From Nocardia bhagyanarayanae (GTDB taxonomy: Bacteria > Actinomycetota > Actinomycetes > Mycobacteriales > Mycobacteriaceae), in assembly GCF_006716565.1 (NCBI RefSeq), contig NZ_VFPG01000001.1:1426001-1490000 (forward strand): 64,000 nt of DNA. Reading direction: 5' to 3'. The stretch's first letter is position 1, and each line of letters begins with the position of its first letter. This document shows positions 51,507-60,635 of this stretch, piece by piece. The position numbers and the translations under genes were made by a program. The notes under the pieces were generated by a model. It had not been told where the DNA came from, did no database searches, and worked only from the letters and a program-made list of their open reading frames with translations.

Positions 51507-52358
51507 ATGGCACCCGTCTCGCCTACCGTCGCGCGTTGGGAACTGGTGCTGCGCCTTCGCGAACTGCGCGAGCAGCGCGGCTTCGACTCCGCGACCTTCG
51601 CCAAGCGGGTCGGCTTCACCCCGGCGAACTGGTCGCACGTGGAGAAGGGCAGGCGCGTGCTCACCGGCAACACCATCGGTCCCGTCCTGGAGCTGCTGGA
51701 AGTCACCGCCGAGGAGCGCACCGAGTTGCTCGCCCTGCTGGACGCGAGCAAACAGCGCGGGTGGTGGGCCAAGTCCTCCGCGCTGATCGGCCCCGAGTTG
51801 CAGCGGCTGTACGGCATGGAGCACGGCGCGCAGAGCATCCGCAGCTACGACAGCCTCATCGTGCCGGGTCTGCTGCAGACCGAGGCCTACGCTCGCGCGC
51901 TCATCAGCGCCGACGTGATGATCCGTCCGGTGCAGGTCGAACAGCTGGTGTCCATTCGCATGCGCCGGCAGGATCGGCTGCGCGGACCGGACCGCGTCGA
52001 ACTCACCGCCGTCATCGGCGAGGCCGCGTTGCTGCAGCAGACCGGCGGCCCAGCGGTGCTGCACGGCCAGCTCGAGCACCTGGCCAAGCTGATCGACGAG
52101 CTGGACAGCGTCGAGGTGCGCGTCATCCCGTTCTCCGCGACCGCGGGCGCAACCCTCGGTGGTTGCAGCTTCCACCTGATCGATTTCGCCGGCGTGCAGC
52201 TGCCGACCTTCGGCTGGGCCGAGAGCGCGGTGTTCGGCGGCGCGGTCGACGATCCCGATCTGGTGCGCGATCTGAGCTTCGCCTACCTGCGCGCGCTGGA
52301 GCAATCGCTGACCCGTGACGAGTCATTGGCCCTGATCAGGCGGCACGCGCTCGGGTAA
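51507..52358 (+). CDS. XRE-family regulator with Scr1-type domain
   Basis: A 283-residue helix-turn-helix protein of the WhiJ-like group. Residues 10-75 are the XRE domain (LRLRELREQRGFDSATFAKRVGFTPANWSHVEKG). The rest is the actinomycete DUF5753/Scr1-type domain, with IVPGLLQTEAYARALI, RMRRQDRLRGPDRVELTAVIGEAAL and VRVIPFSATAG. Members usually act with a DUF397 partner encoded next door, as here. ATG 51507; ten bases separate its stop from the DUF397 start. The direct target is probably the upstream palindrome. Confidence 0.92.
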   Translation: MAPVSPTVARWELVLRLRELREQRGFDSATFAKRVGFTPANWSHVEKGRRVLTGNTIGPVLELLEVTAEERTELLALLDASKQRGWWAKSSALIGPELQRLYGMEHGAQSIRSYDSLIVPGLLQTEAYARALISADVMIRPVQVEQLVSIRMRRQDRLRGPDRVELTAVIGEAALLQQTGGPAVLHGQLEHLAKLIDELDSVEVRVIPFSATAGATLGGCSFHLIDFAGVQLPTFGWAESAVFGGAVDDPDLVRDLSFAYLRALEQSLTRDESLALIRRHALG

Positions 52359-52368
52359 AATCCTGCCC

Positions 52369-52746
52369 ATGGCCACCACCGCTAGCCCCCGGCCGGGCTC
52401 CACCGGCTGGTTCACGTCGAGCCGATCGAACAACGGCAACCAATGCGTCGAGGTCAGGTTCGATGGTGATGCGGTGCTCATCCGTGACAGCAAATACCGC
52501 CGCAACCCGGCCAACCGCCCCGCCGAAGAGCCCATCATCACCGTCACAGCGAGCGCATGGACCTCGTTCCTGACCTTGCTCAACAGTGGACGACCGCACA
52601 CCGACCTGGTAGTTCACACCGCCGCGGACGGCACCACCACGCTCCGCCACGGCGACGTCGCCCTCACCTACACCCCCGAAGAGTGGGAAGCCTTCCTCGC
52701 CGGCGCGTACGACGGCGAATTCGACCGCATCATCCTCCCCGCCTGA
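52369..52746 (+). CDS. DUF397 protein, XRE partner
   Basis: A 125-residue protein whose first 65 residues are a DUF397 domain (GWFTSSRSNNGNQCVEVRF, then VLIRDSKYR). DUF397 proteins are small partners, sometimes antagonists, of WhiJ-type regulators in Streptomyces development loci. The C-terminal 60 residues (LTYTPEEWEAFLAGAYDGEFD) are the second motif commonly fused in this group. ATG ten bases after the XRE stop, so the pair is co-translated. Confidence 0.92.
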   Translation: MATTASPRPGSTGWFTSSRSNNGNQCVEVRFDGDAVLIRDSKYRRNPANRPAEEPIITVTASAWTSFLTLLNSGRPHTDLVVHTAADGTTTLRHGDVALTYTPEEWEAFLAGAYDGEFDRIILPA

Positions 52747-52855
52747 TCGCACAGCCCCGGTCGCCCGCGCGGCCGGGGTTCACTCTGCGTGAACGTGCCG
52801 CGGCCCAGGCGGCTATCACCTCGCGGCGCCGCGCCCACTCGGCATACTGGAGATC

Positions 52856-54874
52856 GTGACTTCCGAACCGATCAGCCCGTCCGGCCTGGACCTGTCCCAC
52901 CTCGACGACGCCGTGCGCGTGCAGGACGACCTGTTCGCGCATGTCAACGGCAAATGGCTGGACGAATATCGGATTCCGGCCGACCGCGCGGTCGACGGCG
53001 CGTTCCGCGCGCTGTACGACCAAGCCGAGCTGGACGTTCAGGCCATCATTCAGAACGCCGCCGCCGCGGGCGCCGAGCCGGGCAGCGACGCGCGCAAGAT
53101 CGGCGACCTGTACGCCAGCTTCATGGATACCGAGACCGTCGCCGCCGCCGGGCTCGCGCCGATCTCCGGCGAACTCGCCGCCGTGCACGAGGTCGCCGAC
53201 CGCGGCGCCTTCGCGGCGCTGCTCGGGCGGCTCCAGCGCACTGGTGTCGGCGGCGCGGTCGCCCTCTATGTCGACACCGACGACAAGGACTCCACCCGCT
53301 ACCTGGTGCACGCCACCCAGTCCGGCATCGGCCTGCCCGACGAGTCCTATTACCGCCAGGACGAGTTCGCCGAGATCCGTACGAAGTACATCGCGCACAT
53401 CGGCCGCATGTTCGCGCTCGCCGCCGCCGATCCGCGCATCGCCGCGCTGCTGCCGGAGGATCTGGACACGATCGGGCAGCGGGTGTTCGAGCTGGAGCGC
53501 AAGCTGGCCGCCGGCCACTGGGACGTGGTTCGCCGCCGGGACGCCGAACGCAGCTACAACCTGGTCACGTTCGACGCGCTGGTCGCCGAGAATCCCGAAT
53601 TCGATTGGCACGCGTGGGCTTCGGCGCTCGCCGAGGGCGTCGACAAGCCGGTCGCTGAGTTGTTCGGCGAGGTGGTGGCCCGTCAGCCCTCCTACCTGCG
53701 CACCTTCGCGCAGACCTGGGCCGAGGCGGATCTCGCCGACTGGCGGGCGTGGGCGGCGTGGCGTGTGCTGCGTTCGCGCGCAGCGTATCTCACCGAAGAA
53801 CTGGTCGAGGAGAACTTCGACTTCTACGGCCGCACGCTCACCGGCGCCCAGGAGAACCGGGAGCGCTGGAAGCGCGGTGTCTCCCTCGTGCAGGAACTGC
53901 TCGGCGAGGCGGTCGGCAAACTGTATGTGGCCGAACACTTTCCGCCCGAAGCGAAGGCCCGGATGGTCGAGCTGGTCGAGAATCTCCAGGAGGCCTACCG
54001 CCGCAACATCTCCGAGCTGGAGTGGATGGGTCCGGACACCAGGAAGGCCGCGCTGGCCAAACTGGAGAAGTTCACCCCGAAGATCGGCTACCCGGAGCGC
54101 TGGCGCGACTACTCCGCCGTGGTCATCGATCCCGCGGACCTGGTCGGCAACTATCGCAGCGGCTACGCGGCCGAGCACGATCGCGAACTGAACAAGCTCG
54201 GCGGACCGGTCGACCGGGACGAGTGGTTCATGACCCCGCAGACGGTCAACGCCTACTACAACCCGGGCATGAACGAGATCGTCTTCCCCGCGGCGATTCT
54301 GCAGCCGCCGTTCTTCGACATGAACGCCGACGACGCGGCCAATTACGGCGGCATCGGCGCGGTGATCGGTCACGAGATCGGCCACGGCTTCGACGATCAG
54401 GGCGCCAAGTACGACGGCGACGGCAACATGATCGACTGGTGGACCGACGCCGACCGCGCGGAGTTCGCCAAGCGCACCAAGGCGCTGATCGACCAGTACA
54501 ACGTGCTCTCCCCGAAGGAGCTGCCCGACGAGCACACCGTCAACGGCGAATTCACCATCGGCGAGAACATCGGCGATCTCGGCGGTCTCTCCATCGCGCT
54601 CGAGGCGTACAAGATCTCGCTGAAGGGCGCCGAGCCCCCGGTCATCGACGGTCTCACCGGACTGCAGCGCGTCTTCTACGGCTGGGCCCAGGTCTGGCGG
54701 ACCAAGGCCCGCACCGAGGAGGCCATCCGCCGCCTCGCCGTCGATCCGCACTCGCCGCCCGAATTCCGGTGCAACGCCGTCGTCCGCAACATCGACAGCT
54801 TCCACGAAGCCTTCGACGTCCGCCCCGGCGATGCCCTCTACCTGGAACCCGCCGAACGCGTGAAGATCTGGTAG
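52856..54874 (+). CDS. M13 family zinc metallopeptidase
   Basis: A neprilysin-family endopeptidase, 672 aa, related to mycobacterial Zmp1. The zinc site is VIGHEIGHGFDDQG (HExxH) with the third ligand in GENIGDLGGLSIAL. The substrate-binding NAYYNPGMNEIVFPA motif and the C-terminal FRCNAVVRNIDSFHEAF are intact. There is no signal peptide, as for Zmp1, which is nevertheless exported. The start is GTG 52856 without a strong ribosome binding site. All catalytic residues are present, so it should be active. Confidence 0.94.
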   Translation: MTSEPISPSGLDLSHLDDAVRVQDDLFAHVNGKWLDEYRIPADRAVDGAFRALYDQAELDVQAIIQNAAAAGAEPGSDARKIGDLYASFMDTETVAAAGLAPISGELAAVHEVADRGAFAALLGRLQRTGVGGAVALYVDTDDKDSTRYLVHATQSGIGLPDESYYRQDEFAEIRTKYIAHIGRMFALAAADPRIAALLPEDLDTIGQRVFELERKLAAGHWDVVRRRDAERSYNLVTFDALVAENPEFDWHAWASALAEGVDKPVAELFGEVVARQPSYLRTFAQTWAEADLADWRAWAAWRVLRSRAAYLTEELVEENFDFYGRTLTGAQENRERWKRGVSLVQELLGEAVGKLYVAEHFPPEAKARMVELVENLQEAYRRNISELEWMGPDTRKAALAKLEKFTPKIGYPERWRDYSAVVIDPADLVGNYRSGYAAEHDRELNKLGGPVDRDEWFMTPQTVNAYYNPGMNEIVFPAAILQPPFFDMNADDAANYGGIGAVIGHEIGHGFDDQGAKYDGDGNMIDWWTDADRAEFAKRTKALIDQYNVLSPKELPDEHTVNGEFTIGENIGDLGGLSIALEAYKISLKGAEPPVIDGLTGLQRVFYGWAQVWRTKARTEEAIRRLAVDPHSPPEFRCNAVVRNIDSFHEAFDVRPGDALYLEPAERVKIW

Positions 54875-54887
54875 CGCCGGAAAGGGT

Positions 54888-55970
54888 TCAGCGAAGGCGA
54901 GTTTCGGTCTCGGCGTCGAAGAACAAGACTTCGTCGGGCTTGGGCCGCAGTTGCAGCGGTGCGCCGAGGGCGGCGCGGAAGTGGTGGTCGACGCGGGCCA
55001 CCACTTTGCCGGAGCGGCTGCGCCAGTCCTCGGAGATGCCGTGGCCGTAGACGAAGGATTCGGCGCCGAGTTCCCGGACGAGTTCGGCGTCGATCGCCAG
55101 GCTCGCCTCGGAATCGGTGGTGATCTCCCAGGATTCGGGGCGGATGCCGACGATGATGCGGGCATCCTTTCTCATGCTGCGCGGCAGCGGGATTCGCAGG
55201 TCGTCGAGTACCGCGGCGTCGTCGCGCACCGGTGCGTCGAGCAGATTCATGCCCGGCGAGCCGATGAAACCCGCGACGAACGCGTTGACCGGGTCGTCGT
55301 AGAGATCGCGCGGGGCGGCGAACTGCTGGAGGCTGCCCGCGCGGAGCACGGCGACCCGGTCGCCCACGGCCATCGCCTCGGCCTGATCATGGGTGGCGTA
55401 GACGGTGGTGGTGCCGAGGCGCTTCTGCAGGGAGACGATCTGGGGCCAGGTGCTCACCCGTAGCTCGGCGTCCAAGTTGGACAGGGGGTCGTCCATGCAC
55501 AAGACCTGCGGCTTGCGCGCGATCACCCGCGCCAGCGCGACGCGCTGGCGTTCCCCGTCGGAGAGTTTCGCGGGTTTGCGGTCGAGCAGATCCTCGAGCT
55601 CGAGCAGCTTGGCGGCCTCGTCGACCCGGACCTGGGCGTCGGCCTCGGTGACGCCCGCGTCGCGGAGCGCGAAGCCCATGTTCTGCGCGACGGTCATGTT
55701 CGGGTAGAGCGCGTAGCTGCCGAACACCATCGCCACGTCGCGGGCATGCGGCGGCAACTCGGTGACGTCCCGCTCGCCGATCAGGATGCGCCCGTGCTCC
55801 ACCGTCGCCAGCCCGGCGAGCATGCGCAGGCTGGTGGACTTACCGCAGGCCGACGGCCCCACCAGCACGACGAACTCCCCGTCGGCGATCTCGATCTGCA
55901 AGTCGTCGACGGTGGGCGTCGGCGCACCGGAATATCGGTGCGTCACCCGGTCGAAAAGCACCGTCGCCAT
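54888..55970 (-). CDS. Degenerate sugar-type ABC ATPase (MsmK/UgpC-like)
   Basis: A 360-residue ATPase of the MsmK/UgpC/SugC type, with an ATPase domain (1-235) and a C-terminal OB regulatory domain (VGIRPESWEIT). Walker A is GPSACGKST and the switch is YATHDQAEAMA. Several key residues have changed: the Q-loop reads VFGSYALYPN where VFQxYALYPH is usual, Walker B reads CMDDPLSNLD with Asp for catalytic Glu, and the signature is LSDGERQRVALAR. No permease genes are adjacent; a broken binding-protein gene lies just upstream. It may be inactive or decaying. ATG 55970 with GAGGAG upstream. Confidence 0.85.
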   Translation of the reverse strand: MATVLFDRVTHRYSGAPTPTVDDLQIEIADGEFVVLVGPSACGKSTSLRMLAGLATVEHGRILIGERDVTELPPHARDVAMVFGSYALYPNMTVAQNMGFALRDAGVTEADAQVRVDEAAKLLELEDLLDRKPAKLSDGERQRVALARVIARKPQVLCMDDPLSNLDAELRVSTWPQIVSLQKRLGTTTVYATHDQAEAMAVGDRVAVLRAGSLQQFAAPRDLYDDPVNAFVAGFIGSPGMNLLDAPVRDDAAVLDDLRIPLPRSMRKDARIIVGIRPESWEITTDSEASLAIDAELVRELGAESFVYGHGISEDWRSRSGKVVARVDHHFRAALGAPLQLRPKPDEVLFFDAETETRLR

Positions 55971-55999
55971 GCTGTCGTCTCCTCGTGTCGTCGCGGAAC

Positions 56000-56418
56000 T
56001 TACTCGGGCAGTTTCGGTGTGATCCGCCGGTCGGCAATCGACCGCGACAGCTCGGCGAAATTCGCGAAAGTCGTTGCCGGATCGCCATTTCGCAGGCCTT
56101 TCTGCGCCAATCGTGTTCCGATGGTCCGGTCGCCGCCCGGCACGAACACCCGTGCGAATTCCGGCCATTCGGTCCGCGGCGGCTGTTCGATCGCATCGGG
56201 ATTCTCGGCCGGGATTCGCTGATCGCTCGGATCGTTCGCCGCGGATTTCCGCTCGGGCAGGTAACCGGTGTCTGCGAGAAATAGGCGGCGCGCTCGGTAT
56301 CGGTGCCGAATTCCATGAACCCGAGCGCGTCGGCCGAGCGCCCGTAGCGCCGCCACGGCCCGCCCCGAAACCCCTTGCCGCGGGGTCGCGGCAGCACTCG
56401 TTCCGGCCGTATTCGCAC
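56000..56418 (-). pseudogene. Sugar-binding protein C-terminal remnant, frameshifted
   Basis: Two overlapping frames together read like the C-terminus of an ABC sugar-binding protein: SADALGFMEFGTDTERAAYFSQ in one frame, then TGYLPERKSAANDPSDQ continuing in another to the stop at 56000. The pattern of a helix ending TSPE..A.W...TGYLP.RKSA is typical of UgpB-like proteins. The switch of frame falls near 56265-56275, around CAGACACCGGTTAC, consistent with a +2 or -1 change. The N-terminal 300 or so residues are missing. It ends 30 bases before the degenerate ABC ATPase gene. Confidence 0.75.
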
Positions 56419-56560
56419 GCCGAAAACTTTACGACGTGAACAGCAAATGATCGGTGAACATCGCCCGGCGGCGCGTTGAACGTGCGACCAGTCCGGCGGT
56501 GCGACAGCGAATCGCGAACCCCGGGCGGCTATTTCGCGGCGGAGCGAGCTGTAGAGACGA

Positions 56561-56596
56561 AAACGCCGACCGCGCGGAAGTGCGCGGTCGGCGTTT
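56561..56596. terminator. Hairpin terminator after L,D-transpeptidase
   Basis: AAACGCCGACCGCGC (56561-56575) pairs perfectly with 56582-56596 across a six-base loop, a 15-bp stem. It is placed 20 bases after the L,D-transpeptidase stop on the minus strand. Confidence 0.88.
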
Positions 56597-56616
56597 CGGT
56601 GGCTATCGGCCGGATA

Positions 56617-57519
56617 TCAGTTCCAGTCGCCCAGGCCGTCGCGCGAGTTCAGCGTCCCGCCGTCGGTGTTCTGCACGATGACCGGATCGCCCTTCTGCGC
56701 GTTCTCGAAGAACCAGCGGGCGTTCTCGGTGCTCACGTTCAGGCAGCCGTGGCTGACGTTCGACACGCCCTGCTGGCCGACCGACCACGGGGCGGCGTGC
56801 ACGAAGATGCCGCTGTTGGAGATGCGGGTGGCGTACTCGACCTCGAGCTTGTAGCCCTCGGGGGCGTCGATCGGGACGCCGTAGGTCGACGAGTCCATGA
56901 TCATCTTGCGCTGGCGCTCGCCGACGATGTAGATGCCGTTCGGGGTCTCGTACTTGGGCTTGCCCATCGAGACCGGCATCTCCATCACGACCTCGCCGTT
57001 GCGGGTGACGGTCACGGTCTTGGTGGTGTCGTCCGCGGTGGTGATCAGCGCGTCGCCGATGCGGAACGAGCTGGTCGTGCCGCCCGCGACCACCGTCACG
57101 TCGGTGTTGTCCGGCCAGAAGTCGTTCGGCCGCCAGCGCACCTGCTTGTCGCTGAACCAGTAGAAGTGGCCGGGCGCATCCTTCGACGAGGTGACCTTGA
57201 TGGCCTTCTCGGCGGTGGCGTGATCGGTCACCGGTTCCTGGAAGGTGATGATGATCGGCTGCGCGACGCCGACCGTCTCGCCGTCGGCGATGTTGATGCT
57301 CGGCGGCGCGAAGTTGGCCTCGGGGGCGGGATCGGTGGCCGCGGCCGCCGATCCGGAACCGACTCCGGGGAGGCCCGGCTCGGCCTGAGCGGGAGCGACG
57401 ATCATGGCACCGGCCGCCGCGATCGCCGCGGACAAGAGAACGCCCCGCCGGATCCGGCGGGCTAGCCGTCCTTCCTCGCGGAAAGTCGACAGCGTTCTGT
57501 TGTTCGAAGCGGCATGCAT
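56617..57519 (-). CDS. L,D-transpeptidase
   Basis: A 300-residue exported enzyme that makes 3-3 cross-links in peptidoglycan. A signal peptide (GVLLSAAIAAAGAMIVAPAQA) follows a basic N-terminus. Residues 65-160 form the Ig-like (BIg) domain, with GETVGVAQPIIITFQEPV, and 165-295 form the YkuD catalytic domain, with IFVHAAPW and the cysteine motif VSHGCLNVS. The layout matches mycobacterial LdtA/LdtB types without a long C-terminal extension. ATG 57519. Two palindromic CRP-like sites lie 230-375 bases upstream. Confidence 0.94.
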   Translation of the reverse strand: MHAASNNRTLSTFREEGRLARRIRRGVLLSAAIAAAGAMIVAPAQAEPGLPGVGSGSAAAATDPAPEANFAPPSINIADGETVGVAQPIIITFQEPVTDHATAEKAIKVTSSKDAPGHFYWFSDKQVRWRPNDFWPDNTDVTVVAGGTTSSFRIGDALITTADDTTKTVTVTRNGEVVMEMPVSMGKPKYETPNGIYIVGERQRKMIMDSSTYGVPIDAPEGYKLEVEYATRISNSGIFVHAAPWSVGQQGVSNVSHGCLNVSTENARWFFENAQKGDPVIVQNTDGGTLNSRDGLGDWN

Positions 57520-57889
57520 AGGTTATTCGTCCATTCCAGCTCTCGCGCGCGCGTACGCGGGCGAGATGTCTCATCGGTGTGGTGCTCTGCGCCCGCGCAC
57601 GAACGTCACGGGTCCATCGGAGCTGCCACGGATACTGACGGGGGCCTTCGAAGCACCCCACGGGTATTGACGCCCGACCCCGTTCATTCCTACCGTCCGG
57701 ATGCGACAGCTAGCCAGTGCCAATATCCGGTTATTCGGCCTCTCGGCCAGATGTGTTCTGAGACACATCGACCATTGCCGGACAGTGGGTTTGGGCAAAC
57801 GGCCCGGTCAGGTCCGCAAGTCCGATGCAAGTGCGGCAACCTGCGGTCCGTCCGGTTTTGTGCAAGATCAAACACTTTCGTGACCGAAA
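57520..57889. promoter_or_regulatory. Upstream region of L,D-transpeptidase gene
   Basis: A 370-base gap with no gene. GATGTGTTCTGAGACACATC (57750-57769) has perfect seven-base arms and contains TGTGT-N6-ACACA. CGTGACCGAAATCACG (57879-57894) has perfect five-base arms containing GTGA-N6-TCAC and overlaps the P450 stop. Both resemble the mycobacterial CRP site TGTGA-N6-TCACA. Binding is inferred only. Confidence 0.5.
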
Positions 57890-59227
57890 TCACGCCAGCA
57901 CGTCGAAGGGGATCGACCGACGCGGTCCCGTCGCGATGTTGTGCGGCACGGAGAGCGGCGCACGCCCGCGCGCGTGGCGCGGCGGCAGCGCGAGCCGCAC
58001 GCGGCCGAGCACAGTGGCGAGCACGATCCGCAGTTCGTAGTCGGCCAGGCTCGCCCCGACGCAGCGCCGGTGTCCGCCGCCGAAGGGTGCGAACTCGAAC
58101 GGGCCGTAGCGACCGTCCAGGAACCGTTCGGGGCGGAACCGCTCGGGATCGTCCCAAATGTCCGGGTCGGTGTGCAGCAAGGGTAGCGCGAGCCCCATCG
58201 TGTCGCCCGCGGCCAAGCGGACGCCGCGCAGCGCGAACGGCTCGGTCACCCGGCGCAGGACGATCGGCACCGGCGGACGCAGGCGCAGCGTCTCCTGGCA
58301 CACGGCGTCCAGGTACGGCAGCGCCGCGATTTCCACGGGTGATTCGCCCGCCTCGCGCAACTCCGCGCGCAGCCTGCGCAGCGCTTCCGGTGTCCGGTGC
58401 AGGTGGTACAGCGCCCAGACCAGGCTCGTCGCCGTGGTCTCGTGCCCGGCGACCAACAAGGTGCGCAGCTGATCGCCGAGTTCGGCGTCGGCGGGTGCGC
58501 CGCCGTGGCGCGCGCTCAGCAGCAGGCCGAGGATGTCGGAGTCGTCTTGGCGCGCAGTGCTTTCGCGCGCGGCGAGGTCTTCGCGGATCAGTCGATCCAA
58601 GCGGGCGCGCGCCGCGACGAACCGATCCCACGGCGCGCGGCCGAACGCACCGCGCCGCAGGGCGGGCGCCAGCAGCAGCGGGCCCGAGAACGCGGTGAGG
58701 AACTCGGTGATCGCGGCGGTGTACGCGGCCCGTCGCTCGCGGGCGCGCACACCGAAGACCGCCTCCAGGATCACTCGCAGGGTGATCGACCGCGCCGCCG
58801 CGCGCGAATCGACGCGCGTACCAGGACGCCACGGCGCCGGACCGTCGCCGATCTCGTCCAGCGTCGCGGTCCGGATCAGTTCGCCGTAGGCGCGGATTCG
58901 CGCGCCGTGGAAGGCGGGCGCGAGCAAGGTCCGGTCCCGTCGGTGCGCGGCGCCCGAGGTCAGGATCAGCGAGGCCGGTCCGACCAGCGGCTCGATGGGA
59001 TTCGGCCGCGGCGGTTCGAGCAGCTCGATCGGCGCGCGGAACAGTTCACGCGCGCCCGCGGGTGTTCCCGTGAACAGCACCGCGCCGAAGCCGGGGAACC
59101 TGACGTAGAACGGATCGCCCTCGCGCGCCCGCCGCCACCGGAAGTACCGCTCGAAATCCAGCCCGGCCGCGAGCGCGTGCAGCGCGAACAACCGCGGCGG
59201 AGCCGGTGCTGCGGTCTCGGTCGCCAT
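57890..59227 (-). CDS. Cytochrome P450, 445 aa
   Basis: A soluble P450 monooxygenase. The oxygen-binding I-helix has VAGHETTATSLVWAL, the K-helix has ETLRLRP and the heme loop is FEFAPFGGGHRRCVGASLA with the axial cysteine. Before the heme are WDDPERFRPERFLDG and PLLHTDPDIW. This is the CYP4/CYP102-like class E style seen in several nocardial P450s (CYP110/135-like). No ferredoxin or reductase gene is adjacent. The substrate is unknown. The ATG start has GTAAGGGC upstream. Confidence 0.93.
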   Translation of the reverse strand: MATETAAPAPPRLFALHALAAGLDFERYFRWRRAREGDPFYVRFPGFGAVLFTGTPAGARELFRAPIELLEPPRPNPIEPLVGPASLILTSGAAHRRDRTLLAPAFHGARIRAYGELIRTATLDEIGDGPAPWRPGTRVDSRAAARSITLRVILEAVFGVRARERRAAYTAAITEFLTAFSGPLLLAPALRRGAFGRAPWDRFVAARARLDRLIREDLAARESTARQDDSDILGLLLSARHGGAPADAELGDQLRTLLVAGHETTATSLVWALYHLHRTPEALRRLRAELREAGESPVEIAALPYLDAVCQETLRLRPPVPIVLRRVTEPFALRGVRLAAGDTMGLALPLLHTDPDIWDDPERFRPERFLDGRYGPFEFAPFGGGHRRCVGASLADYELRIVLATVLGRVRLALPPRHARGRAPLSVPHNIATGPRRSIPFDVLA

Positions 59228-59272
59228 GCCCTTACCTACGAGACGCCCACGGCGGCGGTTCGAGCGGCTTGC

Positions 59273-59791
59273 TCAGTGCAACGCGGCCCAGCGGCCGAAC
59301 GGTGTCGCCAGGCAGGACGCACCGGTGGCCGCGTTCCACGCGAAGGCCGCGGATCCGAGGCACACCACGGTGCGTTCCTCGCTGCTGACCTGTGCGTGCG
59401 AGCCTTCGAAGGCGATCGAGACCGCGAGCGTCCTGCCGTCCGCCGCGTCGGGATCGACGATCGAGGTCAGCGCCAGCGCGTCCGGGCCGAAGCCGAGCGC
59501 GACCGGAATCCCGCCCGCGCCCTCGCTGGCGCCGATGCCGCCCGCCCCGCCGATGCCGAACGCCGTCGCGCCTGCGGTCGCGCGGGCGTAACCCACCCCG
59601 TCGAAACCGGCCGATCGAGCTTGCCCGTCCGGGTCGGTGGCGGCCCGGCACGCGGTCCGGCCATCGATGACGGTCACATCGGCACCGCGCTCCGAGCCGC
59701 AATGCACGGCGGTTGCCGAAGCGAGAGCCGGAAGTGCGAACGAGGACCCCACCGCGGCGGTCGAGCAGATGATCGCGCTGATCAGCTTCAC
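59273..59791 (-). CDS. Secreted protein, probably DUF6764-like
   Basis: A 172-residue exported protein with a signal peptide MKLISAIICSTAAVGSSFALP and cleavage near ALASATA. The mature part is Gly/Ala-rich with four cysteines (VHCGSE, TACRA, VVCLGSA, GASCLATP) that may form two disulfides. The terminal AFAWNAATGASCLATPFG and the central GGAGGIGASEGAGG fit the DUF6764 type common in nocardiae, recalled from memory. Function unknown. ATG start. Confidence 0.75.
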   Translation of the reverse strand: MKLISAIICSTAAVGSSFALPALASATAVHCGSERGADVTVIDGRTACRAATDPDGQARSAGFDGVGYARATAGATAFGIGGAGGIGASEGAGGIPVALGFGPDALALTSIVDPDAADGRTLAVSIAFEGSHAQVSSEERTVVCLGSAAFAWNAATGASCLATPFGRWAALH

Positions 59792-60001
59792 GGTCTACCC
59801 CTTTCACACCGTAGGGCCCACCATACCCAGGTGGATCGGCTGCGCGGCCTTTCCGCAGCACGCCCCGGACTGTGTCCCTTTCGACTCGACTACCGCGTCC
59901 GTGATGGTGTATGCATGGCGTGATATTTGAAGATCAGGTCGTCAACTTCGGATTCTTACGGGGGTGTGAGTTCGGAGCGTTACAGCTCGGGAGGACTGTA
60001 C

Positions 60002-60619
60002 GTGTCTCGTCAACTGCTATCCGGTCTCGCGCTCGCGCTCGGAACCGCCGCCACCGCGCTCACCTTGGTGGCCTGTAGCTCGACCATCGACGGCACCGCG
60101 CAGCCCGCGCTGGACAGCGGAACCATCGACGCCGTCAACACGAGCACCCCGAAGACGTCCGCGCCCAAGTCGAGCGGCAGGCCGACCTCCGGGCGCCCGA
60201 CGCCGACCGGCGGCAGCACCGATTTCGAGGCGTCCATCGGCGACTGCGTCACCCTCGGCGGCACCACGACCAACGCCACCATCGCGAAGGCGTCCTGCGG
60301 CAGCCGCGCGTCCAACTACAAGGTCATCGGCAAGACCGAGACCAGCTCGGCTTGCCCGTCCGATCGCGACAACTACTACGCCGAGACCATCAACGGCGTG
60401 CAGCAGGGCGCGCTGTGCCTGGACATCGACTGGGTGGTCGGCGGCTGCATGGACGTCGGCGGTGACGACCCGAAGCGGATCGACTGCACCGAGCGCGGCA
60501 CCCAGGGCGTTCGGGTGACCAGCATCGAGCAGGGCGTCAGCGACTCGGGCGCCTGCGCGAGCGGCATCGGATTCGAGTACGGCGAACGCGATTTCGTGGT
60601 CTGCGTCGAGGAACTCTGA
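60002..60619 (+). CDS. Lipoprotein, LppU-like
   Basis: A 205-residue lipoprotein. The signal peptide ends LTLVACSST, with Cys 26 or so as the lipid-modified residue. A Ser/Thr/Pro-rich linker (about 45-75) leads to a domain with six or more cysteines (GDCVTLGG, ASCGSRASNYKVIGK, SACPSD, LCLDIDWVVGGCMD, DCTERG, VVCVEEL) that resembles LppU-type proteins. GTG 60002 is preceded by GGGAGGA at seven bases; an earlier in-frame ATG would give a leader that is not a signal peptide. It leads into the MFS gene 16 bases downstream. Confidence 0.85.
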   Translation: MSRQLLSGLALALGTAATALTLVACSSTIDGTAQPALDSGTIDAVNTSTPKTSAPKSSGRPTSGRPTPTGGSTDFEASIGDCVTLGGTTTNATIAKASCGSRASNYKVIGKTETSSACPSDRDNYYAETINGVQQGALCLDIDWVVGGCMDVGGDDPKRIDCTERGTQGVRVTSIEQGVSDSGACASGIGFEYGERDFVVCVEEL

Positions 60620-60635
60620 CCGCTAAGTTGGACCG

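Noticed and set aside
52730..55165. An 811-codon minus-strand frame opposite the M13 peptidase gene.
   Set aside because: It is the antisense shadow of a clear metallopeptidase gene; high GC leaves opposite frames open.
56000..56356. The 118-codon frame upstream of the ABC ATPase as an intact small gene.
   Set aside because: Only its C-terminal 80 residues look like protein (binding-protein tail). The matching upstream part is in another frame, so it is better read as a pseudogene.
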